Of a DNA stretch of 64,000 nucleotides, positions 1-8,220 are shown piece after piece. The stretch is from Telmatospirillum sp. (GTDB lineage Bacteria; Pseudomonadota; Alphaproteobacteria; Rhodospirillales; Magnetospirillaceae): assembly GCA_031291415.1 (NCBI GenBank), contig JARLJB010000290.1:101081-165080 (forward strand), given 5' to 3'. Within the stretch, counting starts at the first letter, position 1. Every line of letters starts with the position of its first letter. Made by a program: the position numbers and the translations under genes. The notes below the pieces were generated by a model, which ran no database searches, was not told the origin of the DNA, and saw only the letters and a program-made list of their open reading frames with translations.

Positions 1-238
1 GTTCGATAAATAAACAACAGTGGTTGCGTTGTTTTTTATAAAATTTATGTGATAGAGAAAAAAGACATACTGATGGTTGTGGGATCAGAGTGTCTTTTCC
101 GGAGTTTTGTGAGACGTTTTTTCTGCCGCATCAAAAAAATGACTGGGATCGCGGTGCATCCATACAGTTGAGACGTCGAGGCGTCGCAACTATCGATAGC
201 ACCAGCGCCCGCACGAACGGCAGAGTTGGGGGGAATGT
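1..238. other. AT-rich upstream region
   Basis: This stretch is clearly more AT-rich than the genes around it and holds no convincing coding region. The last bases before position 239 carry a G-rich ribosome-binding site. I infer that it contains the promoter of the following gene. I could not place a promoter or operator with confidence. Confidence 0.4.
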
Positions 239-1945
239 ATGGCGGGGGGACGAGCCAGTTTTGAAATACAGATTTTTCATAACGGCCATTGGGTCACGGA
301 GGAATTCCGCGAAACCGAACTGACTGCCCGCGCGCAGGCCAAAGTCCTGCTGCAAAAACCCGATGCCCAGGGCATCCGCATCGTCAAAAATTGGACGAGA
401 GCCGACGGTGTGGTGACGGCGAACACCCTCTACACTGAGATGCGGGAACCGACGGCGCCGGTCGTCAACATCGTCGCCATCGACGAAGCTCCCTTTTGCC
501 GGGAGACCGAGGATTACTATCGTCTGGAAAGCCGCATCACCATAAACCGCCTGTTCCGAAAATATGTGGATCAGGTCTTTCTGACCCCGACCGAGCTTAT
601 CCATAACTATAAGGCACTGAAGAAGATACAGGAGGCCGACACGCTTTTCCCGGCGGCAGTCGACCGGGTCGCCACGATTCAGGCGCGCGAAACCGGGGAA
701 GACCCGCGAGGTCGCCGCGACATCATCTACCGCTGTGTTGCGCAAATTACCGCCAAAGCGCGGCGGGCCGACGAGTACCCCAATCTCCCCAAACTTACGG
801 GCAACGACTTCGGCAAACTCTGTGCCCGCCTCGAAACGATGGTGCCGCCGGGCGACGGCGATTTCTACGCACTGGTCGTATTGTCGCGGGATCTGGTGCA
901 ACACCGCAATTGGCTGGGCAAGCTGGAACGCCTGGCCGGTCTGGCACAGCCGGGACAGCAACAGCCGGCCATGGCTTTGCTCGACGGCGTTTTCGCCGAC
1001 CTGTTCGGCGTGGCGAGCGCTTTGCAGGATGTCTTGGGGTATCAGCGGAATCTCGCCGAAGCCCTGTGCGCCATCATCGATCTGTATGAGGGGCGGTTTG
1101 TCGCGGAACGGAGCGATGCGAAAGAGCAGATCGCGGCGATCACCCCGCTGATCGCCGGCGGTCGTCTGGAGGAAACCCGCAAATCCTTGATGGACCGCAT
1201 TATCCGACAGCTGAGCAGTGCGCAACCGCTCAGCCGTAACGATCCGTCACACGAACGCGAGGCTTTCCGGGCGGTGGCGTTACGGCTGTTCCGTCCGGAA
1301 GGATTGATCGGTGGATCGGAAACCGCCGAGGCATTGACCCGGCGTTTCGTCTATCTGCAGGACGAGGGAGGTAAAGCCGGATTGCGCCGGGCTGTGCCCG
1401 GAGTAACCACTCTCGTCGCCAATCAGACGTTCAGCGTCGTCTATCTGTTGCAGTTGGCGGCGAGTCCGCTGGGGGCAGAACTGTCTCAGGACGTCATCGC
1501 GACGCTCTGGCAAGTGCTGGGAGGCAACACCATCGACACGCTGATGGCGCCGGGCACGCCCATTCGCGACAAGCTTTCCCGGGTGACCGGCCTTTACCAC
1601 AAGATCTCCGACGCCGAGGCCTTGCCGGAAGCGGAACGCCAACGACTGCTCACGCATCTCGACACGGTGCTCTGCGGTTACGTCAAGCGCGAAGGCATTA
1701 TTGAAAAGCTTGACGATCCCAAGGCTTCGCTTCGCAACCGGGCGACACGTCTGATCGAATTCTGCGCCAGCAACCTGTTGCCGATGAAGAGCAAGACACA
1801 CGCCCTGGCTCGCGAGCGGGTGGTCGCCCTGCTGAAACAGCCCAACTTCGAGGTCCATTTCACCGACGGCATCGCCGACCCAACTCGCTGCGAAGACTCG
1901 CTTCGGGCCTTCTACGCCCTGTTGGCGCGGGCCGGGTTCAAATAG
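239..1945 (+). CDS. Conserved-looking hypothetical protein, 568 aa
   Basis: I do not recognise this family. The protein is soluble-looking, with no signal peptide or membrane segment. The ATG at 239 follows a run of G residues that serves as ribosome-binding site. Residues 1-70 look like a small beta-rich region that begins FEIQIFHNGHW. The rest is mostly helical, with repeated Leu/Ala/Arg heptad-like stretches such as residues 290-330 and 470-520. Codon use is GC-rich and resembles the neighbours, which supports a resident gene. It stands alone, 83 bases before ogt. Proteins with this feel occur as uncharacterised genes in Rhodospirillales, but I cannot name one and propose no function. Confidence 0.75.
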   Translation: MAGGRASFEIQIFHNGHWVTEEFRETELTARAQAKVLLQKPDAQGIRIVKNWTRADGVVTANTLYTEMREPTAPVVNIVAIDEAPFCRETEDYYRLESRITINRLFRKYVDQVFLTPTELIHNYKALKKIQEADTLFPAAVDRVATIQARETGEDPRGRRDIIYRCVAQITAKARRADEYPNLPKLTGNDFGKLCARLETMVPPGDGDFYALVVLSRDLVQHRNWLGKLERLAGLAQPGQQQPAMALLDGVFADLFGVASALQDVLGYQRNLAEALCAIIDLYEGRFVAERSDAKEQIAAITPLIAGGRLEETRKSLMDRIIRQLSSAQPLSRNDPSHEREAFRAVALRLFRPEGLIGGSETAEALTRRFVYLQDEGGKAGLRRAVPGVTTLVANQTFSVVYLLQLAASPLGAELSQDVIATLWQVLGGNTIDTLMAPGTPIRDKLSRVTGLYHKISDAEALPEAERQRLLTHLDTVLCGYVKREGIIEKLDDPKASLRNRATRLIEFCASNLLPMKSKTHALARERVVALLKQPNFEVHFTDGIADPTRCEDSLRAFYALLARAGFK

Positions 1946-2028
1946 GGTCTGATAGAGACGTCCGAAAACGGCCAGCAATCTGCCGATCCGCAGGCTATCC
2001 TCAAGGACATCTGGATAGGAGAGCCACG

Positions 2029-2547
2029 ATGTCGCCGGCCACCGACGTCTTCACTTTAAGCCACATGACAACGCCGATCGGCACCATGGTGCTATTGACC
2101 GATCGACAAGGATATCTGCGCGCCCTCGACTGGGACGAAGAAATCCCACGTCTGCATCGCTTGCTCCGGCGTCACTACTCCTTTGCCGTCGAGATTGTCG
2201 AGGGTACTCTGCCCGCGTCGATCTCCCAGCCGCTTTCCGCTTATTTTGCCGGACACATCGATGCCGTCGATGCGGTTCCGCTGAAGACCGGCGGCACCAC
2301 CTTTCAGCGGACCGTATGGGCGGCGTTAAGATGCATTCCGCCGGGAAAAACGACAAGCTACGGAGCGCTTGCCGCCACCATCGGCCGTCCGACGGCGGTC
2401 CGCGCGGTCGGACTGGCCAATGGCGCCAACCCCATCGGCATCGTCGTTCCCTGTCACCGGGTCATCGGCGCCGATGGATCGCTGACCGGCTACGCCGGTG
2501 GCATCGCCCGCAAGCGCTGGTTGCTCGACCACGAGGCCGGACGATGA
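2029..2547 (+). CDS. ogt: Methylated-DNA--[protein]-cysteine S-methyltransferase
   Basis: This protein repairs O6-alkylguanine and O4-alkylthymine by moving the alkyl group irreversibly to its own cysteine. The family active-site motif is visible near residue 143 as VVPCHRVI, preceded by the DNA-binding helix region TTSYGALAATIGRPTAVRAVG, in which RAVG contributes the arginine finger. At 172 aa it matches the usual Ogt/AGT length. The ATG at 2029 follows a GGAGAG ribosome-binding site. The stop overlaps the start of alkA in an ATGA arrangement, so the two repair enzymes are very probably co-transcribed and translationally coupled. There is no metal-binding Ada domain in this protein; that part lies in the next gene. 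Confidence 0.95.
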   Translation: MSPATDVFTLSHMTTPIGTMVLLTDRQGYLRALDWDEEIPRLHRLLRRHYSFAVEIVEGTLPASISQPLSAYFAGHIDAVDAVPLKTGGTTFQRTVWAALRCIPPGKTTSYGALAATIGRPTAVRAVGLANGANPIGIVVPCHRVIGADGSLTGYAGGIARKRWLLDHEAGR

Positions 2548-4028
2548 GCAATAAACCGGGCCAGAGCGGTCGCCCACCGGCCGATGCGCTCGATCTCGAT
2601 CGCGACGCCTGCTATCGCGCCCTTGTCGCGCGCGACTCCCGGTTCGACGGACGGTTCTATACCGCGGTTCTCTCCACCGGAATCTATTGTCGGCCGATCT
2701 GCCCGGCCCGCACGCCAAAGCTGGAGAATTGCCTGTTTCTGCCCACTGCTGCGGCGGCCCACCAGATGGGATTCCGACCCTGCCTGCGCTGCCGGCCGGA
2801 AGCGGCGCCCGGACTGGCCGTGCACCGCGGGTCGGCCAACACGGTATCGCGAGCCCTTTGTCTGATCGCCGAGGGAGCGCTTGACCAGGATGGCATCGAA
2901 CAACTGGCATCCCGCCTGGGCGTCGGTGGACGGCATCTGCGCCGCCTGTTCGACCGCCATGTCGGCGCCTCGCCGATTGCCGTGGCGCAGGCGCACCGCA
3001 TTTTGTTCGCCAAAACCCTGATCGACGGAACCGTCCTGCCGATGACCGAGATCGCCCTGGCGGCCGGGTTCGGCAGCATCCGACGCTTCAACGAGGTTTT
3101 CCGCCGCGCCTATGGCCGCCCCCCGCATAGTCTGCGACGCCACGACCGGACCGGGACCTTGGCCGCCGGCATCACCTTGACGTTGCCGTTCAGTCCTCCC
3201 TACGACTGGCCAGCCATGCTTGATTTTCTTCGCGGACGCGCCATTCCCAGCGTCGAAAGCGTCGAAGAAGGCCGCTACCTCCGCAGTTTCGTGGTGGGAT
3301 CGCAGCCCGGATGGGTGGAGGTCAGTCATCCCAAGGATGCCAACCATCTGCTGGCCACTATCCATGCCGAGGCGGTGAGCGTGCTCTCGACGGTGGTCGC
3401 CCGTCTCCGGCGCCTGTTCGATCTCGACGCCGACATTGCCGTCATCGACGCCCATTTGGCCGCCGACCCCCGACTGGCCGAACGGGTAAGGCAACGCCCC
3501 GGCCTACGGGTACCCGGCGCCTGGGACGCCTTCGAACTAGCCGTCCGGGCGATCCTCGGACAACAGGTCAGCGTCGCCGCGGCGACGACCTTCGCCGGTC
3601 GACTGGCCGGTGCTTTCGGCAGGCCGCTGCCGCAGCCGGCGGCTGCCGTAACCAGGCTTTTCCCGCAGGCGTCGGTCATCGCCGAGGCCGATCTGACCGG
3701 CATCGGTCTGACACGAAGCCGGGCGCAGGCGCTGCAAAGTCTGGCAAGATCGCTTGGTACCGACCCCGCGCTGCTGACCGGTGGCGACAGCCTGGACGAC
3801 ACGGTGGCGCGGCTCGGCCGTTTGCCAGGGATCGGGCCATGGACGGCGCATTACATCGCCATGCGGGCGCTGCGCGAACCCGATGCCTTTCCGGCCGCTG
3901 ACCTTGGACTTTTGCGCGCCATGGAAACCGCCGACGGCCGCCCGACGCCGAAGGCGCTGTTGCAAATGGCCGAAGCCTGGCGCCCCTGGCGAGCCTACGC
4001 GGCGCTGCGCCTGTGGATCCAGGAATGA
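2544..4028 (+). CDS. alkA: Ada-like N-terminus fused to AlkA DNA-3-methyladenine glycosylase II
   Basis: This 494-aa protein combines three parts. Residues about 15-85 form an Ada-type zinc/methyl-phosphotriester domain with the cysteine set YCRPICPA and CLRCRPE. Residues 90-185 form an AraC-type helix-turn-helix pair. Residues about 190-490 form an AlkA glycosylase with a helix-hairpin-helix, LPGIGPWTAHYIA, followed by the catalytic aspartate in FPAADLGL. Such Ada-AlkA proteins excise alkylated bases and can regulate their own operon after methylation. I start at 2544, overlapping the ogt stop by ATGA, because upstream in-frame codons lie inside ogt. Pairing with ogt makes a compact adaptive-response locus. 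The stop codon lies in the first bases of a repeat shared with the next convergent gene. Confidence 0.93.
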   Translation: MSNKPGQSGRPPADALDLDRDACYRALVARDSRFDGRFYTAVLSTGIYCRPICPARTPKLENCLFLPTAAAAHQMGFRPCLRCRPEAAPGLAVHRGSANTVSRALCLIAEGALDQDGIEQLASRLGVGGRHLRRLFDRHVGASPIAVAQAHRILFAKTLIDGTVLPMTEIALAAGFGSIRRFNEVFRRAYGRPPHSLRRHDRTGTLAAGITLTLPFSPPYDWPAMLDFLRGRAIPSVESVEEGRYLRSFVVGSQPGWVEVSHPKDANHLLATIHAEAVSVLSTVVARLRRLFDLDADIAVIDAHLAADPRLAERVRQRPGLRVPGAWDAFELAVRAILGQQVSVAAATTFAGRLAGAFGRPLPQPAAAVTRLFPQASVIAEADLTGIGLTRSRAQALQSLARSLGTDPALLTGGDSLDDTVARLGRLPGIGPWTAHYIAMRALREPDAFPAADLGLLRAMETADGRPTPKALLQMAEAWRPWRAYAALRLWIQE

Positions 4029-4085
4029 GGCGTCCCGCCCGGCGCATGACGGGCCGTGATCGGTTCCGATCACCGCAGCTTGGTA
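4027..4085. repeat. Direct repeat, copy 1
   Basis: This unit begins GAGGCGTCCCGCCCGGCGCA and ends AGCTTGGTA. It is about 85 percent identical by eye to 4174-4230. It starts within the alkA stop codon. Its right part includes the same bases that end the GltI-like gene in copy 2. Confidence 0.8.
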
Positions 4086-4088
4086 ATA

Positions 4089-4123
4089 CCAAGTTTCGAT
4101 GAGAAGGACTCATCGCAACTTGG
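4089..4123. repeat. Hairpin element with CGATGAG-N5-CTCATCG core
   Basis: Two 15-base arms (4089-4103 and 4109-4123) are complementary with one mismatch around the loop AAGGA. There is no T-run, so it does not look like a simple intrinsic terminator. The core CGATGAG-N5-CTCATCG recurs in the hairpin at 31228-31264. A shorter palindrome, CTTGGTA-A-TACCAAG, abuts it at 4079-4093. Confidence 0.75.
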
Positions 4124-4173
4124 TTGGCGCATTGCGCGCCCGCGAGCTCATGCGAGCGTAGCCAAGGGACGCG

Positions 4174-4230
4174 GAGGCGTCCCGCCCGGCGCATGAGGGG
4201 GGTGATCCGTTCGATCACCGCAGCTTGGTA
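4174..4230. repeat. Direct repeat, copy 2
   Basis: This is the second copy of the 4027-4085 unit. It overlaps the 3' end of the GltI-like gene, whose stop codon (4215-4217, minus strand) and last codons lie within the repeat. Confidence 0.8.
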
Positions 4231-5150
4231 TAAGACTCTGGATCGGGCGAATCGGATGGCGAGGCGAAGGCCTTTCTGAGGGCCGGGCTCATCGGCATAT
4301 GCAGAGCGAGCCCCTTGGGCGGAATCGGCTGGAGAAACCATTTCTCATAGAGCCTGATGCCGTCCGGGCCGCGAAAAAGATCGGCCGTCGCCCTATCGAC
4401 GACGGCCTTGAAGGCCGGATCGTCCTTGCGCAGCATGATGGCGTAAGGCTCTGGCTCGGAGAAGGCCTCTTCGGAAATCTCGTAGGCGGCGGGGTCTTTG
4501 GACTGGGCGATCAGACCGGCCAGCAGAATGTCGTCCATTACGAAGGCGACGGCCTGATCGGTTTCGACCATCAGGAAACCCTCGGCGTGATCCCGGGCCG
4601 CCAGCACGGTGAGACCAAGAGACCGCTCGCGATTGGCCTGATTGACCTGTTTGATGGTGGTTGTGCCCGACGTCGACGAGACAGGCTTGCCTTTGAGCCC
4701 ATCGATACCGCCCACCTTGTTGACCTTCTTCGAAACAAAGCGGCTGGCAGTCAGAAAATGGCTGTTGGTGAAAGCCACCTGTTTCTCGCGTTCGCTATTG
4801 TTGGTTGTGGAACCACATTCAAGATCAATGGTACCGTTGGCCATTAACGGGATACGGGTCGCCGAGGACACAGCGACCAGTTTGACTTCGAGCTTGTCGA
4901 GTTTCAGTTCCTTCTGCACCGCGTCGACGATCACCTGGCAAATGTCCATGGCGTAGCCGATGGGTTTCTGGTCGTCGTCGAGATAGGAAAAAGGAACCGA
5001 GGAGTTCCGGTATCCGATGGAGATCGCACCGATTTCCTTGATCTTCTTCAACGTCCCGGTCAATTCGCCGGCAACGGCCGGAGAAACAACCATGACGCTG
5101 GCGATCACCGCGCTGGTGATCAGCCAAAGAGACAGCGGTTTCAAGCGCAT
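4215..5150 (-). CDS. gltI: GltI-like glutamate/aspartate periplasmic binding protein
   Basis: The product is a periplasmic amino-acid-binding protein of the family 3 type, about 311 aa. Residues 1-27 form a signal peptide ending SPAVAG. The mature part carries family hallmarks strongly resembling E. coli GltI: SSVPFSYLDDDQKPIGYAMD, IDLECGSTTNNSER, VSSTSGTTT, AVAFVMDDILLAG and YEKWFLQPIPPKGL. No permease or ATPase gene adjoins it, so it is an orphan subunit or serves a transporter elsewhere. It diverges from dgcN-dgcA, which suggests uptake of glutamate, perhaps the D-form; that link is inference. The ATG at 5150 touches the AGGAGG ribosome-binding site with no spacer. The TTG two codons later has the ideal six-base spacing and would give MKPLSLWL. 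Confidence 0.88.
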   Translation of the reverse strand: MRLKPLSLWLITSAVIASVMVVSPAVAGELTGTLKKIKEIGAISIGYRNSSVPFSYLDDDQKPIGYAMDICQVIVDAVQKELKLDKLEVKLVAVSSATRIPLMANGTIDLECGSTTNNSEREKQVAFTNSHFLTASRFVSKKVNKVGGIDGLKGKPVSSTSGTTTIKQVNQANRERSLGLTVLAARDHAEGFLMVETDQAVAFVMDDILLAGLIAQSKDPAAYEISEEAFSEPEPYAIMLRKDDPAFKAVVDRATADLFRGPDGIRLYEKWFLQPIPPKGLALHMPMSPALRKAFASPSDSPDPESYTKLR

Positions 5151-5330
5151 CCTCCTGGATTGTCCGGTGACGGGATGGTCGGCAAGAGCAGGTGATGGCG
5201 GTCGCTCGCTTGTCGCATTTTTCAATGGTAAGCAGAGGCTGACGAACTGCCAATGCAAGTTTGGTGTATTTTCTGATCGACGTGCATTTTTTGGGCATTT
5301 GGCAATAGCGAGCGGAGGACGGAGTCGATC

Positions 5331-6341
5331 ATGACAATCCCCCAGCCCTACCTCTTGTTTCTTGGCGACGTCGCGGACCAACTGGCGGCCAAGACGGCCG
5401 CCGGCATCGTCGACTGGCGGGACGAATGCTGCGTCGGCCAGATCCGCCTGCGCGGCTGCAAGGCCGATCTCGGCATTGCCGAGCTGACCATCGCCGAAGC
5501 GGTGGCCAAAGGTGCCCGGACCCTTGTCGTCGGTGTTGCCAATGCTGGAGGGCTGTTGCCCGACCACTGGACCGGTGTCATCGTCGACGCCATCGAAGCC
5601 GGGCTCGATGTGGCCAGCGGTCTGCATACCCGGCTTGGCAGCATTCCCGCTATTGCCGAAGCGGCCGAACGGTGCGGGCGGCGCCTGTTCGACGTGCGCC
5701 AGACGGATCAGCGTTTCGACACCGGCAAGGGCGTCAAACGATCGGGCCGACGTCTGCTGACCGTCGGGACCGACTGTTCCGTCGGCAAAAAATACACCGC
5801 CCTGGCTCTTGAAAGAGAATTGCGGACGCGCGGTGTGAAAGCCGATTTCCGCGCCACCGGGCAGACCGGCGTCTTCATCTCCGGCCTCGGCGTCGCCATC
5901 GACGCTGTGGTTGCCGATTTCATCTCCGGTGCGGCCGAATGGCTGTCGCCGGCCACCGAGCCGGATCATTGGGATGTGATCGAGGGACAGGGATCGCTGT
6001 TCCACCCCTCCTTCGCCGGCGTGACACTCGGCCTGCTGCACGGCGCGCAGCCCGACGTCTTCGTCGTCTGCCACGAGCCGACCCGGACCAGGATGCGCGG
6101 CGTCGATCGGCCGCTTCCCTCGATAGCCGAGGTCATTGATCTGACCATCCGTTGCGGACAACTCACCAATCCGGCCATTCAACCACTCGGCATCGCCGTC
6201 AATACCCAAGCCTATGACGAGGCGGAGGCACGCGCCTATCTGCTGTCCGTCAGCCAGGCGCACGGATTGCCCGCCACCGATCCGATTCGTTTTGGCGTGT
6301 CCTGCCTGGCCGATGCCTTGCAGACGCAATTTCCGACATGA
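5331..6341 (+). CDS. dgcN: DgcN-type N-acetyltransferase (DUF1611), D-glutamate catabolism
   Basis: This 336-aa protein belongs to the DUF1611 family. The C-terminal half has a P-loop-like motif, GTDCSVGKKYTALAL, at about residue 148, and the N-terminal half is Rossmann-like. DgcN has been described as acetylating D-glutamate to N-acetyl-D-glutamate. A partner epimerase, DgcA, then converts this to N-acetyl-L-glutamate, which feeds arginine synthesis or glutamate recovery. The assignment rests on family resemblance plus the next gene, which is the expected DgcA partner and overlaps this stop by ATGA. A GGAG motif lies about 10 bases before the ATG. The 180 bases separating it from the divergent binding-protein gene should hold both promoters. 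Confidence 0.85.
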   Translation: MTIPQPYLLFLGDVADQLAAKTAAGIVDWRDECCVGQIRLRGCKADLGIAELTIAEAVAKGARTLVVGVANAGGLLPDHWTGVIVDAIEAGLDVASGLHTRLGSIPAIAEAAERCGRRLFDVRQTDQRFDTGKGVKRSGRRLLTVGTDCSVGKKYTALALERELRTRGVKADFRATGQTGVFISGLGVAIDAVVADFISGAAEWLSPATEPDHWDVIEGQGSLFHPSFAGVTLGLLHGAQPDVFVVCHEPTRTRMRGVDRPLPSIAEVIDLTIRCGQLTNPAIQPLGIAVNTQAYDEAEARAYLLSVSQAHGLPATDPIRFGVSCLADALQTQFPT

Positions 6342-7336
6342 ACAGACAGGCTCCCGTGCGCAGGCTCGCCATCGCCACCGAACACTGGCCGATCACCGGC
6401 GGATTCACTATTTCGCGCGGCAGCCGGACCGAGGCCGTTGTGGTCGTCGCCACGGTCGATGACGGAGTCCGGCAAGGTCGCGGCGAATGCGTCCCCTACG
6501 CCCGCTACGGCGAGACTGTAGACGGCGTGACGGCCGCCATTCGGGCGATGGCCCCGACGATCGCTGCCGGGGCCACCCGGCAAGATCTGTTGCGCACCAT
6601 GCCGGCCGGTGCGGCGCGCAACGCGTTGGATGCCGCGCTGTGGGATCTCGAAGCAAAGGAAACCGGGCGACGGGCCTGGACTCTGGCCGGCGTCCCGGCG
6701 CCGGAACCGGTGACCACCGCCTTCACGCTCAGTCTGGGAACCCCTGAGAGCATGGCGGCGGCGGCCGAGCGAGCCGCCGGGCGGCCGCTGCTCAAGGTCA
6801 AACTCGGAGGTCCGGGCGACGACGAACGGATTGCCGCCGTCCGCCGCGGTGCCCCGAAAGCCACTTTGATCGTCGATGCCAACGAAGCCTGGAGCACCGA
6901 CATCTTCGCGGCCAACCTGGCGGCCTGCGAAGCGGCTGGCGTCGTTCTGATCGAACAACCTCTACCGGCCGGTCGCGACCAGTTGCTGGCGACCATTCGC
7001 AGCCCCATCCTCTTTTGCGCCGATGAGAGCTTCCACGATCGCAACAGCCTGCCGACCGTGTCCGGCCTTTACCAGGCGGTCAACATCAAATTGGACAAGA
7101 CGGGAGGCCTGACCGAAGCGCTGGCTGTCGCCGTCGAGGCGAAAGAGGCCGGGCTTGCCCTCATGGTGGGATGCATGCTGGGCACGTCGCTGGCCATGGC
7201 GCCGGCCCTTCTCCTGACCCCGCTGGCGCGTTTCGTCGATCTCGACGGCCCCTTGCTGCTGACCCAGGACCGCACCCCCGGCATATCCTTCGACGGCAGT
7301 GTCATACTGCCCTTCGGAGCCGAAGTCTGGGGGTAA
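6338..7336 (+). CDS. dgcA: DgcA-type N-acetyl-D-glutamate racemase/epimerase (enolase superfamily)
   Basis: This 332-aa member of the muconate-lactonizing branch of the enolase superfamily resembles L-Ala-D/L-Glu epimerase. Visible catalytic elements are KVKLGG (lysine base), VDANEAW (first metal aspartate), VLIEQPL (glutamate), CADESF (aspartate) and NIKLDKTGG (second lysine base). All metal ligands appear present, so the enzyme should be active. The ATG overlaps the dgcN stop (ATGA), pointing to coupled translation. In this context the likely reaction is interconversion of N-acetyl-D- and L-glutamate. Dipeptide epimerisation is the main alternative, because the two activities share the fold. 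Confidence 0.85.
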   Translation: MNRQAPVRRLAIATEHWPITGGFTISRGSRTEAVVVVATVDDGVRQGRGECVPYARYGETVDGVTAAIRAMAPTIAAGATRQDLLRTMPAGAARNALDAALWDLEAKETGRRAWTLAGVPAPEPVTTAFTLSLGTPESMAAAAERAAGRPLLKVKLGGPGDDERIAAVRRGAPKATLIVDANEAWSTDIFAANLAACEAAGVVLIEQPLPAGRDQLLATIRSPILFCADESFHDRNSLPTVSGLYQAVNIKLDKTGGLTEALAVAVEAKEAGLALMVGCMLGTSLAMAPALLLTPLARFVDLDGPLLLTQDRTPGISFDGSVILPFGAEVWG

Positions 7337-7370
7337 ACGCTGCGTGAGCCAGCATTTTCGGCTCTTGGTA

Positions 7371-8174
7371 TCACTTGAACTTATAGACGCCCAACTTTTC
7401 GAAGATCGAATAGATACGGTCGGCATGGGCGGCAAATTGCGGATATTCGCCGAGATGAGCCGGCCGGGGACGTGGCAGATCGATACGGATCTCCTCGACA
7501 ATGCGGCCGGGAGACTGCGACATCACCAACACCCGGTCGGACAGACCGACGGCTTCCTCGATCGAATGAGTGATGAAGAGAACACTCATGCGCCGTTCCA
7601 GCCAGAGCAACTCGAGATCGTGGCGAATCTGCGTCCTGGTGATGGCGTCGAGCGCCCCGAAGGGTTCGTCCATCAGCAGGATCGATGGATTGTGAACAAG
7701 TGCCCTGGCGATCGACACACGCTGGCGCATTCCCCCGGAAAGTTGACGGGGATAGCGCTTTTCCGCGCCATTCAGGCCCAACTGCGCGAACAGGTCACGA
7801 GCCCGCGTTTCGATCTGCTGACGCGGCAGATGACGAATCTGCTGCTGAAGAAGAACGTTCGACAAGGCCGTCCGGAATTCGAGAAGAAGATGATCCTGAA
7901 AGACGATACCGACGTCGGTCATCGGCCGGTCGAGAACACGGCCATCGACTTTCACGACGCCGGCGGTCGGCGCCAGCAGCCCGGCGGCGATCAGCATCGT
8001 CGTGCTCTTGCCGCAGCCGGAGGGGCCGATCACCGTGACAAACTCGCCGGGTTCCATGGCAACGTCGATCGGTCCCAGCGCCATATTCTCGCCGAAGGAC
8101 TTCGTCACGCCTTCGAGACGGATGGAAGCCCCCGCGACGGCCGTCGCTTGCGTCGTCGTTCCGGTGCCGTCCAT
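7371..8174 (-). CDS. NitT/TauT-family ABC importer ATP-binding protein
   Basis: This 267-aa cytoplasmic ATPase resembles SsuB/TauB. It has Walker A GPSGCGKST near residue 50, a Q-loop VFQDHLLL, signature LSGGMRQR, Walker B ILLMDEPFGALD and the switch histidine in FITHS. I use the ATG at 8174, which has AGGGA about nine bases upstream, instead of a TTG two codons earlier. It is the last gene of a five-gene minus-strand run: kinase, permease, binding protein, permease, ATPase. The substrate is not determined. This family imports sulfonates, taurine, nitrate, pyrimidine or thiamine precursors and other small anions. Confidence 0.92.
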   Translation of the reverse strand: MDGTGTTTQATAVAGASIRLEGVTKSFGENMALGPIDVAMEPGEFVTVIGPSGCGKSTTMLIAAGLLAPTAGVVKVDGRVLDRPMTDVGIVFQDHLLLEFRTALSNVLLQQQIRHLPRQQIETRARDLFAQLGLNGAEKRYPRQLSGGMRQRVSIARALVHNPSILLMDEPFGALDAITRTQIRHDLELLWLERRMSVLFITHSIEEAVGLSDRVLVMSQSPGRIVEEIRIDLPRPRPAHLGEYPQFAAHADRIYSIFEKLGVYKFK

Positions 8175-8220
8175 CGTCAAAATCCCTTCGCTTTCCTATT
8201 CGAGTCCAGAGGCCAGAGCA

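Noticed and set aside
90..323. 77-codon frame at the left end
   Set aside because: It overlaps the start of the 568-aa gene in another frame and shows no coding character.
131..1225. Long minus-strand frame (364 codons) opposite the first gene
   Set aside because: It is a GC-skew shadow of the forward gene. It has no ribosome-binding site, its composition is atypical, and the forward frame has a good start.
5151..6329. Upstream extension of the GltI-like gene to 704 codons
   Set aside because: The extension lies opposite dgcN and lacks domain features. The signal peptide starts at 5150.
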